Shown: one piece after another, positions 9,195 to 22,500 of the stretch
How positions within the stretch are numbered: the first letter of the stretch is position 1
Layout of the letters: every line of letters begins with the position of its first letter
Assembly (NCBI GenBank): GCA_950295325.1
Contig: OX485806.1
Span: 37,820,001-37,884,000, forward strand
DNA length: 64,000 nucleotides
Source of the DNA: Polytrichum commune
Taxonomy: Eukaryota; Streptophyta; Polytrichopsida; Polytrichales; Polytrichaceae
Direction of reading: 5' to 3'
The notes under the pieces: model-generated
The model's database searches: none
Seen by the model: only the letters and a program-made list of their open reading frames with translations
What the model was told of the DNA's origin: nothing
Translations under genes and position numbers: made by a program

Positions 9195-12100
9195 GCTTCA
9201 GACGAGTCCAAGGTGAATCGCTAGAGTAGATAGATACTTTGATGTCACGCAATCTCGTAATCGTTGGGAGAACAATGAAAACCACTAAAATGTGGTGGAA
9301 CTTGTTTGAGTCGAGGAATGATGACAATGAAGCACTTAGTAGCTACACATCACAAGTTATATATGATCATTCAATGGGCTAATAAAATAAAATTTGTAAA
9401 AAAGTTTTTTTGATTTATTTTTAAAAATACTTATAGTTTCCAAGGATTGCTTGATAATAAAGCAAAGGTTAATTTTTAAGATGCAGTTTTTCATATTGAC
9501 TTTTTCTTTCATGTTGTGTGTTTACTTTTACTTTTTTTACTTTTACTTTATTACACGCTTAGTTGTCAATTGTATTCTAGAAATTGTTTTTTGAATCTTT
9601 ACCTTCTTATAGTGTTTAATTTTCTTACTTTAGGATGATAAAGTGTACTCAACATGTGGGCATAGGTTCACATTATTATTGGATTGGACTTTCTACAAGC
9701 AATTCGCAACCTTTTCATCGATATGTGTACCCGTCCATCTATGAATATTGGGTGTTGGCTCACTGTATTTCATACGTGCATTAGAAATCAAGGTGCCTTA
9801 TCATATAATAGTTTGATTAATTTTCAAACACAAAAATGATGAAATGTTAACAAAATTCACAATTTGGTATAGTATTGATATCGCATTGATAAGTGTATTT
9901 CAACCCATAATGTTACATATTTGTATGAACCATTGATTTCATATTCTTAGTTTTGAACATATGATATTATGGGCTCAAAAATTGTGTGGGTGAAGAATAG
10001 TTAAATTAGCCAAAATTATAGTAGGCGCCAATACTACGTGTGACAAGTGTAGCTTCAACCAACTACATATCATAGTAGTTCTCAAATCGTACCAATTCAT
10101 CATTCATACTCATAGATGCGACTTGTTGGTTTTGCACATTCCAATATACATTACATTCAAATCCTAGCAAAAACTTTCATAAATTTGTCTGACATTCTTG
10201 GGGAGATAGATGAATTTGGATGTTACAAATAAAGTTAAATTTTTATAGAGATGAATGGTGATGGTGGTGACACAACTACCATTCCAAAGATCCACAACAG
10301 ACAGTTGTCGACAACACAGAATGATGTGGGACATTGAAACATAAGCATACGTGCAACGGTTTGTGACGACATGGACCCACTCTACGCTAAATAGTCTTAT
10401 TAGTGTGGGCCACATTAACACTCTAGAACCCATATTGATTTTCAACCCATACCACATCTCTAGTTTACAATTAGTATGGGCTACATTGATTGCTCTTCAA
10501 GGAAATTGAAGTGGGTGAATATTTTATTTTATGCTACTTTTGATCCAAGGTGTTTGTTTTGATCTATGTAAGGTGTTGGTCGAAAGTCACAAGGAAGACT
10601 AAGGGGAAGATCCGGACTCTTGGATCCACGTTATTTCCACCCCAACTAGATAATTAAAGTGGCCCATGTTAATTATTTCCACGCTAATTTTCCACCCATA
10701 ATATTAGGACTATCTAGTGTACACCATTTATGATATTAAGTGTCACTTATGATTTGGAGTTACTCAATACTATAACTCTCTTTTTAAATGTAAAATTATA
10801 CCAATTAAAATCATTTATGTTCTTCAAAGTCCAAACAACTAATTTAACATTTTCTAGTCAAAATGAGGGAAGAAGTTATAGCATGGTACGATACATACAT
10901 TATATGCGTAACATGCGATGTATGTGTCATATACAAATGTTGTTGAATCCTACACGATCTCCATCGGGTCATTAATATTCACGTTGGGGCTTTAATGGCC
11001 ATCGAAATTAACTTCCATTTCATTCCTTTCCTCCAGACTACACATCATTTCAAAGCTTTTATATTGGTTGAATGAAAGGTACCTTTGTATGTGATAACTC
11101 TCTCTCACCCTAACTCGCCTTCTGAGAGGGAGAGGGAGAACCTTGATATATCTATATGTTAAAACTGACCCAAAAATGCAGATGGTGTTGGATGGTTTGA
11201 AGCAACTGTCGTGTGTGGTTCGCATGCCATTTAACATTAATACTAAGCTTCACATCTTTGTGACGTAGGACCAAGATTTAAAGGCACTTTGATTCTAGTG
11301 ACAAAGATATGTAAGAAAACCTTGATATGATCTTTAACCTTGAATCTAAGGAAACGAGTCTTAATAGGACAATTTTAGCTCTGTACCTATTTTTTGTGGT
11401 TTGCGAAACACAGACTAGTGTGAGATGATTGCCAATTTCAAATAAATTGTACGTACTTTGCTCAAAATTGTCAAAGCTCATGTGAATATTCTTTCTCCTT
11501 ATCAAAGTGAAGATTCTCGAGCTCATCAAACGGACATGTAAGTTCCCTCCATAATGTTGACTATTCAGCGTAGACAGGAAGAAAAACAAAAGTTGGCCCT
11601 GCAGACTAAGTTACAAAGCGGAGAGCTGGGCATGGCTTTTTGAAATACGGGCCCAATCTGAAATTTGAGATCCCAATTTCAAGTGGAATGGGAAGCCTTG
11701 ACCAATAAACAGGGAGAACCGGCCACTAGTTACAGATGAACCGGTTGAGTTTGAGAAATAACCAGTTGAAGTTCAAGATTTCAGAAGATTACTGGTCAAT
11801 TTAGAGGAATCTCGTGGAATATACCTCAAATCAATAAATAAAAACTGAAAGATGTCCACCTAACCGGTTGGATTTGGTTCACTAGGATCTCAACTGGTTA
11901 TGCTCAAAAATCTCCCTGGACATTGGCCTTGAAATTGCATTAGGTGGGTCCACACTCCTAAAGAGCGAGCATTCTGGAGAGCCGAAAGAGAAGTGGCTGG
12001 GTGTTTGCTTATTTTTGCCTAACTATGACAGTGGCCACAAATAGAAAGAGGACATGGAGTGGGGCTGAATAAGGTACAGTGGGTGTTAAGTGGCTTATTT

Positions 12101-13205
12101 TTCATGTTCTCCAGCTTCTGCCAATCAGAATCATGCAACAAAATTGGTGTTGCATTAGCAAATCTTTGATGAAGCATCAACCAAAATCAGATTGAAAATT
12201 AGACCTCCCTTGATTTAGTCATGATTATTGAAAATGCATGTGTGTTGATTCCTTCGTCGAATACGTAGGTCCCCCCATTTGTTTTGACAATTGAGTCTAG
12301 AAGAATTGGTATATTTTGAACACGTTGTCTAACGTCTTTTAACCACATGTTGCATTCCATTCTTAGATCTAACCTAGCCACATACTGAAATGTATAAGTC
12401 CATTTACGGCAAATAACCAAGAAAGCCCACATACCTTAATAATATTTTACCCAAAGTTGAACCAAACCTGAATGTGTGCATACTGGCCAAACTTTCCTTG
12501 AGCAGGATTCAATCAGAGCAGAGAGAAAACTTGTCAGAATTTTTAAGATATCATGAAGAATGGAAGCTTGTTATAATTTGAAGGACTCAGAGTGTTGATC
12601 AAACAAGACAATTTTATTGGTCACTTGCAGCAACGAGTTTTGGCCTATGTCCACAAATACAAGGAGATCTGAAAGGGTTGCAATTGCAAATATCACAAAT
12701 AGAGAAGGGGATACAATGTGGGAAGCCAACACCATGTTTAACAACCCTCATAAGAGAGCCACATGAACCTCCAAATATTAAAGATGGCCATTCACATGTC
12801 TTGGGCCAGCGATTTGAATCAACACTAGATACATATTTCATGAGCCTATAATTGCTACTGTGATCAGGGATTTGAATATCTGTTTGTATGTTTGCAATTG
12901 AAAGAAATGAAGGGCAACCAAAGAATGGATTTCTCAATTAGGTCAGCTCAATATGCGATGTAGGATTCAATAGTTGAACTAGCCAACTATTGCTAGGTGT
13001 TACATCATGGAACTTTGATGACAAGCCACACATGTACTCTACAATGTGAGTGACATGATTTTCCTATCACTTGTCCATATTGATTCTAGTCAACCATTGC
13101 TGGCTTCCAAAAGTGATGCAAAGTGAAAATGACTAAAATGCCAGAAAAGTCTAGGTACAGAAGCACGCCATTGATCAATTTGTTAAGGGTACAAAATTTG
13201 ACAAA
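9195..13205. other. Intergenic, AT-rich; dispersed repeats, no gene seen
   Basis: No open frame here looks coding. Recognisable parts are about 10708-10880, related to the miniature element at 45941-46166; about 11720-11960, related to 63056-63290; and short pieces of dispersed repeat A near 11500 and 12290-12400. The remainder is unassigned. Confidence 0.5.
11720..11960 (+). repeat. Dispersed AACCGGTT-rich repeat, copy 1
   Basis: It matches about 63056-63290 in the same orientation. Shared blocks include GAGAACC at the left, ATGARCCGGTT, TTGAGAAA, GAAAGATGT, GATCTC, and TCYCTSTGGAC at the right. Several copies of the palindrome AACCGGTT or near variants lie inside. It may be part of a retroelement long terminal repeat; no coding sequence is attached. 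Confidence 0.6.
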
Positions 13206-16200
13206 TCAAGTCCTGTTCAAATCCAGAGGGTCTTGCAACAGCTCTTTTTGTCTGCTTGGCTCTCCAGAAGACTTTACCTCTGATAGAGGGGCCTCAATCA
13301 TCTGCCGAAACAATGCAAATCTGGAAGGAGATTTTGAAGGGGATTTTGCAGGGATCTTTGAAATTTCCTGCACCCCCTTCAGAAGACCTGCTCGCTGTGG
13401 GTTTGTTAGCAGCATTTGTTGTACATCATTAGGCAGCAAGTTGAAGATGGTGCGCATGTCACTTCTCAGTTTCGTAACTGTCTGTGTCTCCGTGTTTGAG
13501 AGCCCCGCCCGTTGAAGCATCTGACACAGCAAATAGAAAGTGTGAGGTCCTTTCCCACAAAGGAACAAAACAGTCTAAGAAGATTGTGGACAAAATAAAG
13601 GGGATACCAATGTAGAAGGTAGATGGGTCTTAAAAGGTCACTTTTTCTGACTAGGCCACTTCTCCTAAGATATGAAACATGCATTTAGCATGAGATGGTT
13701 AACAAATCCAAGTCAAGGCTGTAGCCACTTTCCTCATAATTGTGGGAGCCCATATGAAAACTTTATTCCTAATCAAGGTAAACACTCTCATGTTTATTAA
13801 GTGGTCATATAGGTCTCCCCAATTATGTTATTATCATATTTTGAGCACAGACTCCAATCTCTTTTAAACATGTATTTGGTATCTGCTTTTGGAGCCACAC
13901 CTATCCACATAGCACTCAAATATAGGTGTCCGATTAAGAGAAGTGACCGAATTAAGCACCTCTACCTTATTGCTAACATACCATGGGACAAAACTGTACA
14001 GAAGAACACAAATGATACTGAAAGGATAGACACCTATAAACTGAGAACACAAATGGTACTGAAAGGAGAGACACCTATAAACTGATCTTAATTTGTCTCA
14101 CCGAAGTATAGTTTGCCGCCGACAATACCTGTAATTCAGCAATCAAATGGCGTTCCACAGCAGAGAAGGAGTCCACTATTTCAACCTCTGTCATAGAAGT
14201 CAAAAATGACTGTACATCAGCCTTGCTTCGAGCTTGCCTCCAAATACGATGTTGTTCATGCTCTGCCACAGCTCGTCGGCGTTGGAACCATGGCATAAAA
14301 TTTGGACCCTCCAAAAATCGCCTGCAATTTTTCCAATACCCACAGTCAAAAACAGCACAAATCCTACCCCTAACAATTACTGGCAGGATCACTCTACATT
14401 CACAACTGAGATAACAACAATGGGTCCACCACTGATATCCATGAAGGCTGACCTGTATAAATCCAGCCAATTTGCACGAAGACGCTTTGCAAGAAACTTT
14501 CCAGCTCCCCGTGCAGAGAGCCCTTGAAGAAAGTCATGTGCATTAAATGGGGGAAGGGGAGGTGGATCCCTAAATGGTGATGTTCCTTCTTGTGGGGTAG
14601 TTGCACGCAAGTAAGGTCCAAATGGTGCCAGAAAGTTGGTAGTCAGCTCTAAAAAGTGCCGCCTCAAGACCTCGTTGTTCACCATAGACATTGACTCCTC
14701 AGTTCGAGGAGAAACCCCAGCATCCACTAGCCGATTAAGAACTGACGTATCTGGTTTGGTTGCTGCCACATAGCTAGTCCATAAGCATTCCCTATGCTCA
14801 GACATCAAAGCAAGAGGTCCGTCTTTCCGCACCCTTGCAACTTTAAGCAAATTTACTGGAGAGAACCTTGTCAAGGGGGATAACTGAAATTGCAGCGACA
14901 ACCGACGGTTCCCATTTTGCGAACTGGCTCTGGCAAGTTTTAGACGATTAGGAGCTGAATTTGAAGTACCTACAGATATTACATGAGGGAGATTCCGTAA
15001 AGCTTTGAGGAAAAAAAGGTTGGTTACACCTAATACCATTGGAGGACCTTTTTCTCCTTCTTTCACAGAATTAAGTCCACCAAAATCTGGGTCATGGATA
15101 GTGAAGTAGGGTCGAAAGTCTACACTACAAGGAAGTGGAGCAACAAGCCCAACTAGACATGCTACTGCCTCGCACACCTGGGAGGGAGTAGGAGCTATAA
15201 CCAGCAAAGGCTCTCCAACTAAAAGAAGCTCCCAAAGAACCCACAGGTTCATCAAGACTCCCCGGAAAGAACCAAACAAATCCACTTCATGAAAGACACC
15301 CTGAGGAATAGAGCGGTTCAAAGGGGGTGCTGGGGCCATTGCTGAAGTGAAATCATCCATTGGAGTGCCACATCCAGGGGGAAGGGTATGTGCTGGTGGG
15401 AGATGCGCTCGTAGGGTGATACTCCCAACAAGCAGTTCCATAAACTGCCCATGTGAGGGAGCTGCCCAACGGGACACATAAGATGCCACTTGTTCTAAGG
15501 CACGTCCACCAATATCAAAATACAAAGGCCCTGCAATTTGCACCAAGGGTTTGAAAACACTTGAATAAGGGCGTTCAGATAGAATAACAACAGATTTTTG
15601 TTCGCCTCCACGTCTCAGTCTCTCATCCTGTCGTTGCCTGTAAAACCGCAATACTGCAGCACTCAGTGGCTGTACATGTTTCATTGTAACAAGAACAGGA
15701 CCATTCTTGAGAGGGTGATGACTCATAACAAGAAAATGTGGAGGGTGTCAATATATACCACGGAATACAGCTTTAAAAAAAGAGGAAAAAGAGTAGTGTT
15801 GAATTTCACATAAGGGTAACATACCTATTGAAGACAAATCCATATAAGTAGCGTGGGCCTCCACTGCCAGGACCACCACGGGAGGATCCAGTCACCGTGC
15901 TCAGTAGGAGTCCTGGTGCACTATCAATAACTTCAGTTGGAGCTGGGACAATGCTTGGAGGATCATTTGGTGGAGGGGTTGATGAAGTGACATTAGAGTC
16001 TTTCACAAAGGGCTTTGGAGAGAGCACATTTGCAAGAATGCTAGGCAAGGGCAAACCACCCCAGCTACCTCCTGTGCCTGTTTCTGTGTCGGATGAAGCC
16101 TGGGCTAGAGTAGCAGAGCCTTCACTTAAGGCTCTTTGTGGTACGTGAGGTTCTCCAAAATCAAGCTGTCGTGCTGCAAGTTCCCACACAAACAAATATT

Positions 16201-16991
16201 AAAGTTCAGAATGGCCATCTGTGGTCCTATTGACTCACTAGACCAGTATACATGTGGAGAGCACAAGCTTCTTCCAATGTGAATCATATAATCACGAATT
16301 ATAGTTCCATATGGCAGAAAATAACAGTAAGGATATTTTTACGTGTAATTTCCGGAAAATAATTGAATCTGCGCACCTGTATCACCACTTAAACCATCCT
16401 CAGTTGGTTGCAGTGGTGGATGGGAAGTCGTTCTCCACACTGGGGTAGTGTTGGCAACAGCAGGGACTACACCTCGCCTTCGTATTCTGAAAAAGAAGAC
16501 AGTGTCATGCACACTTGCTCGTGTGTTTGCCTGAGACATTGAGTCAGGGAATGAACTAAAGGCCACATCAAGCTCCTCTTCTGGAGAAAGAGCATTTGCT
16601 GGATAGCACTCTTCAACAACCTGCACAGATTCAGTAATCTCAGCCAAGTCAGCCAATATTGGTTCACCTCTCTAGAACTCTAGAGAGCACATACCAAAAA
16701 GAAAAGAAATATGCATCAAGCAATCACAACATGCCAAAAGGCTTCTCATAAACCTCCACTTCATCCTGGGAATATTTAAAAGCTTGCAACACTCCAAAAT
16801 TTACCCCACGAAGGTAACTCACACAGTTATCACTGTCTTCACTCTCCCTCAGACTAGGGCAGACCTACCTGTCCTTGTTGCAAATCGAACCGAATGGCAC
16901 AAATCCCAACCATCCACCGCTGCATTGCTGAAACATCTGCCCTGACGTGTAGGTCAGGGTGGGGTGCCCCAAAAGTAACACTTCGATGCAT
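13206..16991 (-). CDS. DENND6: DENND6-type DENN domain protein, 6 exons
   Basis: Exons 16991-16869, 16620-16377, 16173-15825, 15637-14453, 14321-14129 and 13520-13206 join in phase to 802 codons plus stop, all with GT-AG introns. The ATG at 16991 is the first after an in-frame TGA. Order: upstream DENN module VGICAIRFDLQQGQ then VVEECYPANALSPEEE and VAFSSFPDS (residues about 27-100); a Ser/Pro/Gly-rich linker (about 125-228) longer than in animal DENND6; YLYGFVFNRQRQ; the central DENN core with EVDLFGSF (356-363), LWELLLVGEPLLVIAPTPS (373-391) and DFRPYFTIHDPDF; then a helical C-terminus. Known DENND6 proteins activate Rab GTPases on endosomes and affect cell adhesion; here that is inferred. 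Intron 5 contains a copy of dispersed repeat A. Confidence 0.93.
13620..13960 (+). repeat. Dispersed repeat A, uninterrupted copy inside DENND6 intron 5
   Basis: It matches 6630-6840 followed directly by 7325-7460, and so serves as the empty-site reference for the element inserted at 6.8-7.3 kb. It lies entirely within the 608-bp last intron of the DENND6 gene, antisense to the transcript. Confidence 0.75.
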
Positions 16992-18885
16992 GCTCCCTTT
17001 GCTTATTCTTCAATCACTAGCTGCTCCTGCTCCATTTTGTTTTGAAAGCACTGAAGTTGTAACCTGAATCAGCTATCATTTGACAAATAGGTGGCCCCTA
17101 ATTAGGATTAAACTCCAAGCACCTTCTCATCAGTTGATTTACGCAAAAGTTCACAACTGTTCCCTTGCTCATGTGGAAAATGTGTTGTGTGATACTAAAA
17201 TACTCTGGGTCTTGTTTCCCTGACAGAAACTCCTGTATCCTCTTCGGAAAGAGCAATGAAAACGTCTGCCCATGTCAAGGCCTATTGAATTGAGCTTTAG
17301 ATCAATCCTTCTCCTTTCCTACTAGAGCTGATACAAGCTTGCAGAGATCCAAAGTTGTCAGCTGTGCAAACCTTGCATTGGCATGAGTGAATGATAGCCT
17401 ATTATCCATCCTGCCAATCAAAAGGACAGAAACTTATATTGAGGTCGATCTCCACCCACCCGATATACATATGATAGAAGCTACCACACAGATCTTAGAC
17501 ATTTGCACTTCCTCTCCTGTAGATCAAGGGGAGGATCGATTAGAAAGTTTGCATAGGCTGCATAGGTGCAGGCATTCTCAAATTTATCAACTAACCCTAC
17601 CTATGTAAGGCCACAGATGCACTCATTGAAAGAACAGGGACTGAGTTTCATTATCAATGCACTGAAGCACTCTTTGTAAAGACCGGACAGGGCCTGCAGC
17701 AGTAAGTATTTCGAATTTAATCGATAGCAATACATTTACGACTTGAACTACTAGCCGTGAAGGGAAATTCATTGCAGAGTCTTTCTTTTTTCCCAAAATA
17801 ACGTATACCTGCTAAGAGAATTTCCAAAAGTGGGGTTCTTGTATATCTCTTTCCATGAAAAAATAGGGACTCAAAAAGACACCCTCTTGAAGGGAAATGC
17901 TGGACCTGGAACTGTGCTTTCACTCTCTATTAGAGGGTTTTTGCAACCTTTCAAAATTAAATCAAACATGGTGTCCGCTTCCCACATTGCATCTCCTGTT
18001 CCATTTGTGACATCCACCATTACAACCTTTTCACATCCTTGTTCCAGTGGCCGCAGGTACAGAACTACCATGACTTGTAAAACTCTGTCTTGTCGATGAC
18101 TTCTTGAGTCCTATGAATCACAGTATGTCCTGAGGGATAGGGATCTCTTCTACCGATCCTTGAAATCCTAGCAACCCCAATGTAGAATAACCCATTCAAG
18201 GGGTTGTCAACATTCTTCTCTAAAATGCCATTATGATCCCTGATTATCCCGTACCATCCGTAGTCTCCCATCACTAAGATTGTGAAAGAGTGCTGTTATG
18301 GAGAACAACACCCTAAAAATCTTGACTGTGCAACTCTGTCTTCTTCGATGAAATTCTTGAGTCTTATTCAACACCCAACATCCTGAGGGGTAGGGATGTC
18401 GTCTTGCAATCCTAGCAACGCCACTGTAGGATAACTCTTCCGAGGGGTTGCCAACATTCATTCTAAAAAATGCCATTATAATACATATCGGCCCGTATCA
18501 TCTGAGCTCCGAGAAAAGAGAGAGAAGACTCTATCCCCCATCAGTTTAACGATGTGAAAGAGTGCTGTAATGCCAAAATTAGGTCACATTTTTTGGCATG
18601 TGCTATGGAGGTTGATAGTGAAGATAATTTTCATACACATACCTCAAGCGCGCATAAATAAACCTCCACTAATTCAAGACACTGCCACCGTCCAGTCACT
18701 TGCGCAAACTCCCTGTTGCCGATGTGAGATTCGACACAAATGGATACACAACCCGAGACGAGGTCTGCGGCATACTTGATCGTATACATAAACTATAAAA
18801 CTCCAACAGCAGCGGCATCAGGAACATCCTTCGTCGTCAAGTCACAGTTCCTTCAGAACCAGATGCACGAACCGCAGACCTAGAA
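16992..18885 (-). other. Probable 5' leader intron and upstream DNA of DENND6
   Basis: No coding exon is seen here. Read on minus, an acceptor-like CTGATTCAG lies about 70 bases before the ATG, and a donor-like GGGAGCAG/GTATTG lies near 18893. Together they suggest an untranslated first exon to the right. Two diverged ~180-bp repeats sit at about 18075-18260 and 18320-18480, sharing CTTGAGTC, CCTGAGGG-TAGGGAT and AATGCCATTAT. Confidence 0.35.
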
Positions 18886-19530
18886 GTCACAATACCTGCT
18901 CCCAGCTGACAACTATAGCTCCACAATGTGCAAAACAGTGAAGAAAATGAAAATGCTAACTCCTCCAAAGCTCATATAATCCACGGAGCTTCCTCCAAAC
19001 CCTAGTGAGCAACGCAAACCACACTATGTGGATCGATCCAACCACTCTAACACTGAAATTCCTCACAGTGTCGTGAGTGTACCATTGAGTGGGCCGGCTC
19101 CGACCCGACTCTGCGTCACAGGCGGCATCACGTGGAGGTAAGTTCCGGATCCGACACTCCGGTGGACCCTAATGGCGGGCCACCATGTGGCAGGAGCACG
19201 TGTGGGCGAGGAGGAGGACAAGAAAGTGAGATATGGATCCGGAGCGCTCCTTGGGAGACTGGAGGGGACGAAGTGAGAGGTTTTTGAGTGCGGCTGTTCA
19301 ATGTAAAGCTATGTGGAGGAAGAGAGGATGGAGACACCGAATAGTGCGATGTGCGATGTAACGAGAGAATGAAGCGAGGGAAGAAAAGAAAAGAGCGGCG
19401 ATGGCGGAAACTCGTTTTTGCAAGAGCTCGCCGAACGAAGGGGAGAGAGACACACAGAGAGAGGCACAGACACAGAGACAGAGAGAGGAGAGATGATCAT
19501 CATCATCCATGCCATGCCATGCCATCTCAT
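18886..19530 (-). promoter_or_regulatory. Probable untranslated leader and promoter of DENND6, with telo-box
   Basis: On the minus strand this reads as a CT-rich stretch (about 19500-19380), then a GC-richer segment, then a TAGGGTTT telo-box (18997-19004 on plus as AAACCCTA), then a possible splice donor near 18893. Telo-boxes and CT-rich leaders are common in plant promoters of housekeeping genes. The low-complexity open frames across 19128-19530 come from this base composition and are not called. Confidence 0.4.
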
Positions 19531-22500
19531 GTCATGTATGGTGGTTTATTGATGGTGTGGGCCCGGTGCCAAAGTGAATAAGGCCCTTTTCACACAAGCG
19601 GAGGTCTTTCTAGCTTAATGTCAACAAGGCTTTGCCTAGGAGAACCCTCCTATCTGGGCGGCTTCCATGGAAATTATATTATTTCATAAAATATCATAAT
19701 TTGAGGAAAATAAAAATTAGATAAATAAAAATTTAACTAGTAATTTGGGGTAAACATTGATTTCAAGTTTTTCAAATCTTAATTATTAGAAATAAATTAA
19801 ATAATTTATTTGTAATTTCAAAATTGTTCATGTAGCATAGTAGTGGATTGATTGATGATTGATTGGACTTTTATGTATCCTAGAGTGTGGTACATGTAAC
19901 ATGACATTACCAATGGCAGTGAGAGATATGGATCCATGGTTTCTCGTGGTCATGGTCAACGGGTCAAATATCATATCCAAGAACAATCCACATCTCTATC
20001 TAAAAGCCTTGGTCACAGGTCATGATGTAAAGTGGACTAAAACCAGGATGAGGTGTTTTTAATGAACATGAACACATTTTTTACTAAAAAGGTAGTTGTG
20101 TGCAATAAAAGCAATACTCTCTAACAAAATATATTCTAGTTTAGACGTTATTCTCTTCTTATTGTTATGATCACCTTCATTTTGAATTGAGAAAACCTAT
20201 TTGGATTCTCTCGCCACAAAATTTGGGTGACCCTCAAACATTGTCCAGTTTTGGACATCTAGAGAACACGGTTGGCTTTATTTTTGGCGACCTTGTGTAA
20301 AATGAAATGGGATTGCCGCTCATTTCTCAACCAATGTGAGAATTCAAAAAGTGGTGATAGTCGCTGGTCACTAGCGTAAAACATGCCATAAATATGCAGA
20401 ACACATTCTGTGGACCCAAGAATATACTAGGAATTTATGCACATGTTGATCTCTTTTTGACATGTGCTTCCCAACTCGATGTCGCAAATGGGAGGCTCGT
20501 TGCTCTAACAAAAAGGACACATGTTTGCCTAAAGATTTTTCATAAGAATCAATCTCATGTGCATTCCCCATTTCAAACTCAAAACAAGGACCATGGGTAT
20601 CTTCCAAAAAATCTTCAAGGATGAAGGTGTGGAGTGAGCTTGGGAGCTTGCCATGCCCAATTGTCGACAACACACTACCCCACACCATGCACGCCTCCCC
20701 CACCTCATAATCGACAATTGGCTCAGGCGGGGTGGGATCTAGTTTTATTTTTTAAATTACATAACATTATTCAGATCCATGTCAATGTTGTGTGGGACTA
20801 GTAGTATTCCACAAAATATTCTCAGATATTTCCCACATTCAATCTGAATCATGTTATGTAGGAAAAATCAATCCTTATGTTTAAAATATGTCCAAATTTA
20901 CCTAAATATGTGATTGATTGCCACATATGCTCCAAATTTAAATTTTGATTATATTTTATAATCTACAATGTATATGTTTCACAACAACATGATTGGTAAG
21001 ATGTTTTAGGTGATGTGTGTGTATATATAAATCATAGTTCAACTTATGGTCGTTGTTAACCAAAAGAACACACACTTGTGTTTACACAATGATAAGTTAG
21101 TACAATGAAAGTCATGTTGTATGTGGAAAACTTGGTAAGCTTCCACACTGATTATCCCAATTAGTTAGGAAGGGCTAATAGTGAGTGTGGGAAATTAGTG
21201 AAGGTGATACTATGAATTAGCGCCACCAAAAATCTAGGAAGCATTGTTCATCTTGGCACTATTCACTAAAAATATTTTTCATAGCAATAATTCATTGAAA
21301 GCACAAGCATTATTCATCCTAGTGCCATTCACTGACAAACATGTGTTTGCATAAAAAGAAAATTAAAACTCTACAAACACCTTAGTGCACACGTTGATTT
21401 TATTGAAATATATGGTAGTTGAGGTTGTAATCATGAATTTAGTATCACTCAGTAAAACTCTCAACCCTCACTAATTTTGAGACTTGACAAAATAGTACGT
21501 GTTTCAAGAGCTAATACGACACACAATAATAGGGATAAAAAATGTAGAAGATTTTTCATTCAAATAAGTAGGTCCAATCTAACTTTTAAAACTTTTCTTT
21601 AAGGTAGGCGCACCCAAAACCAACTAGGTCCCCAAAAAGGAGGTGTAGACCACCCCAAAATTCCTAAGCCAAGTCACCCAATTTTTTTTTAAATGATGTA
21701 TAATTATTGAAAACAAGTATGTGTAGACACAGTTCAACATGATGTGTGTTTCCAATATGAGGTGGCGGCTTGGGCTATTCAACACTAGAAAGAGATTTCT
21801 CAAGGGTTCAACCATTATCAAGATTTGGTTGGTGCATGTATTAGTTTGCCAATCATGGTACTTATTGTTTGTGGTTATGCCGGGCCCACTTCTATCACCA
21901 TGGCACTCATGCACTTACGTTCTAGTCATGGCAATTTTTGGATTGTTCCAAAACAAATTTGGGGGTCTAGCTGGGTGGTTAACAAACAGTACACATTGTT
22001 TCAATCACATGAAACCATGGAGCAAATGTTTATCAAACAAATAGAGGGTTGTTAGTTTGATTATTTGTTTCTACGTTTTCTACTTGTAAGACCTAAGAGG
22101 TAAAATTATGGGTTGATTCAATGTTGAATGCATCGTGTAGAAATGGATTTTCATGTAGAAGCACGTGTGAAATTCAGGACATCATTTTAAAAAAAATCTT
22201 TGCTGCAACTCTTTAGTTAGTCCTCTAACTCCAATCATTCAACCATAGAGGTGGGAATGGCTATTATGTTGATCTATGATGTACAAAGTTTTGCAGTACT
22301 AATATATTTTCTCTTTGTGCACCATTTGTTTCCTTGTACTTAAATGAAGTGGAAGAACTACAAACCTAGTTGCACGTGACAATGCCTCCTTGTGGTTCCA
22401 CCATGACAAATAGTTAGCTCTAGATCAAGACTTGGTTTAGTGACAAGTCATGCCCGCCTTAAAAGAAACAATGTCATAGCTTGAAGTTTCCAAAGTAGGT

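Noticed and set aside
14389-15726. 445-codon minus-strand frame as a stand-alone gene
   Set aside because: It reads into introns at both ends; splice sites at 15637 and 14453 place it as exon 4 of DENND6.
19128-19530. Short Ser/Pro-rich frames
   Set aside because: They overlap in several phases in a CT-rich leader-like region with no domain; composition explains them.
20371-20703. 110-codon minus-strand frame
   Set aside because: No recognised domain, no plausible splice context, AT-rich repeat surroundings.
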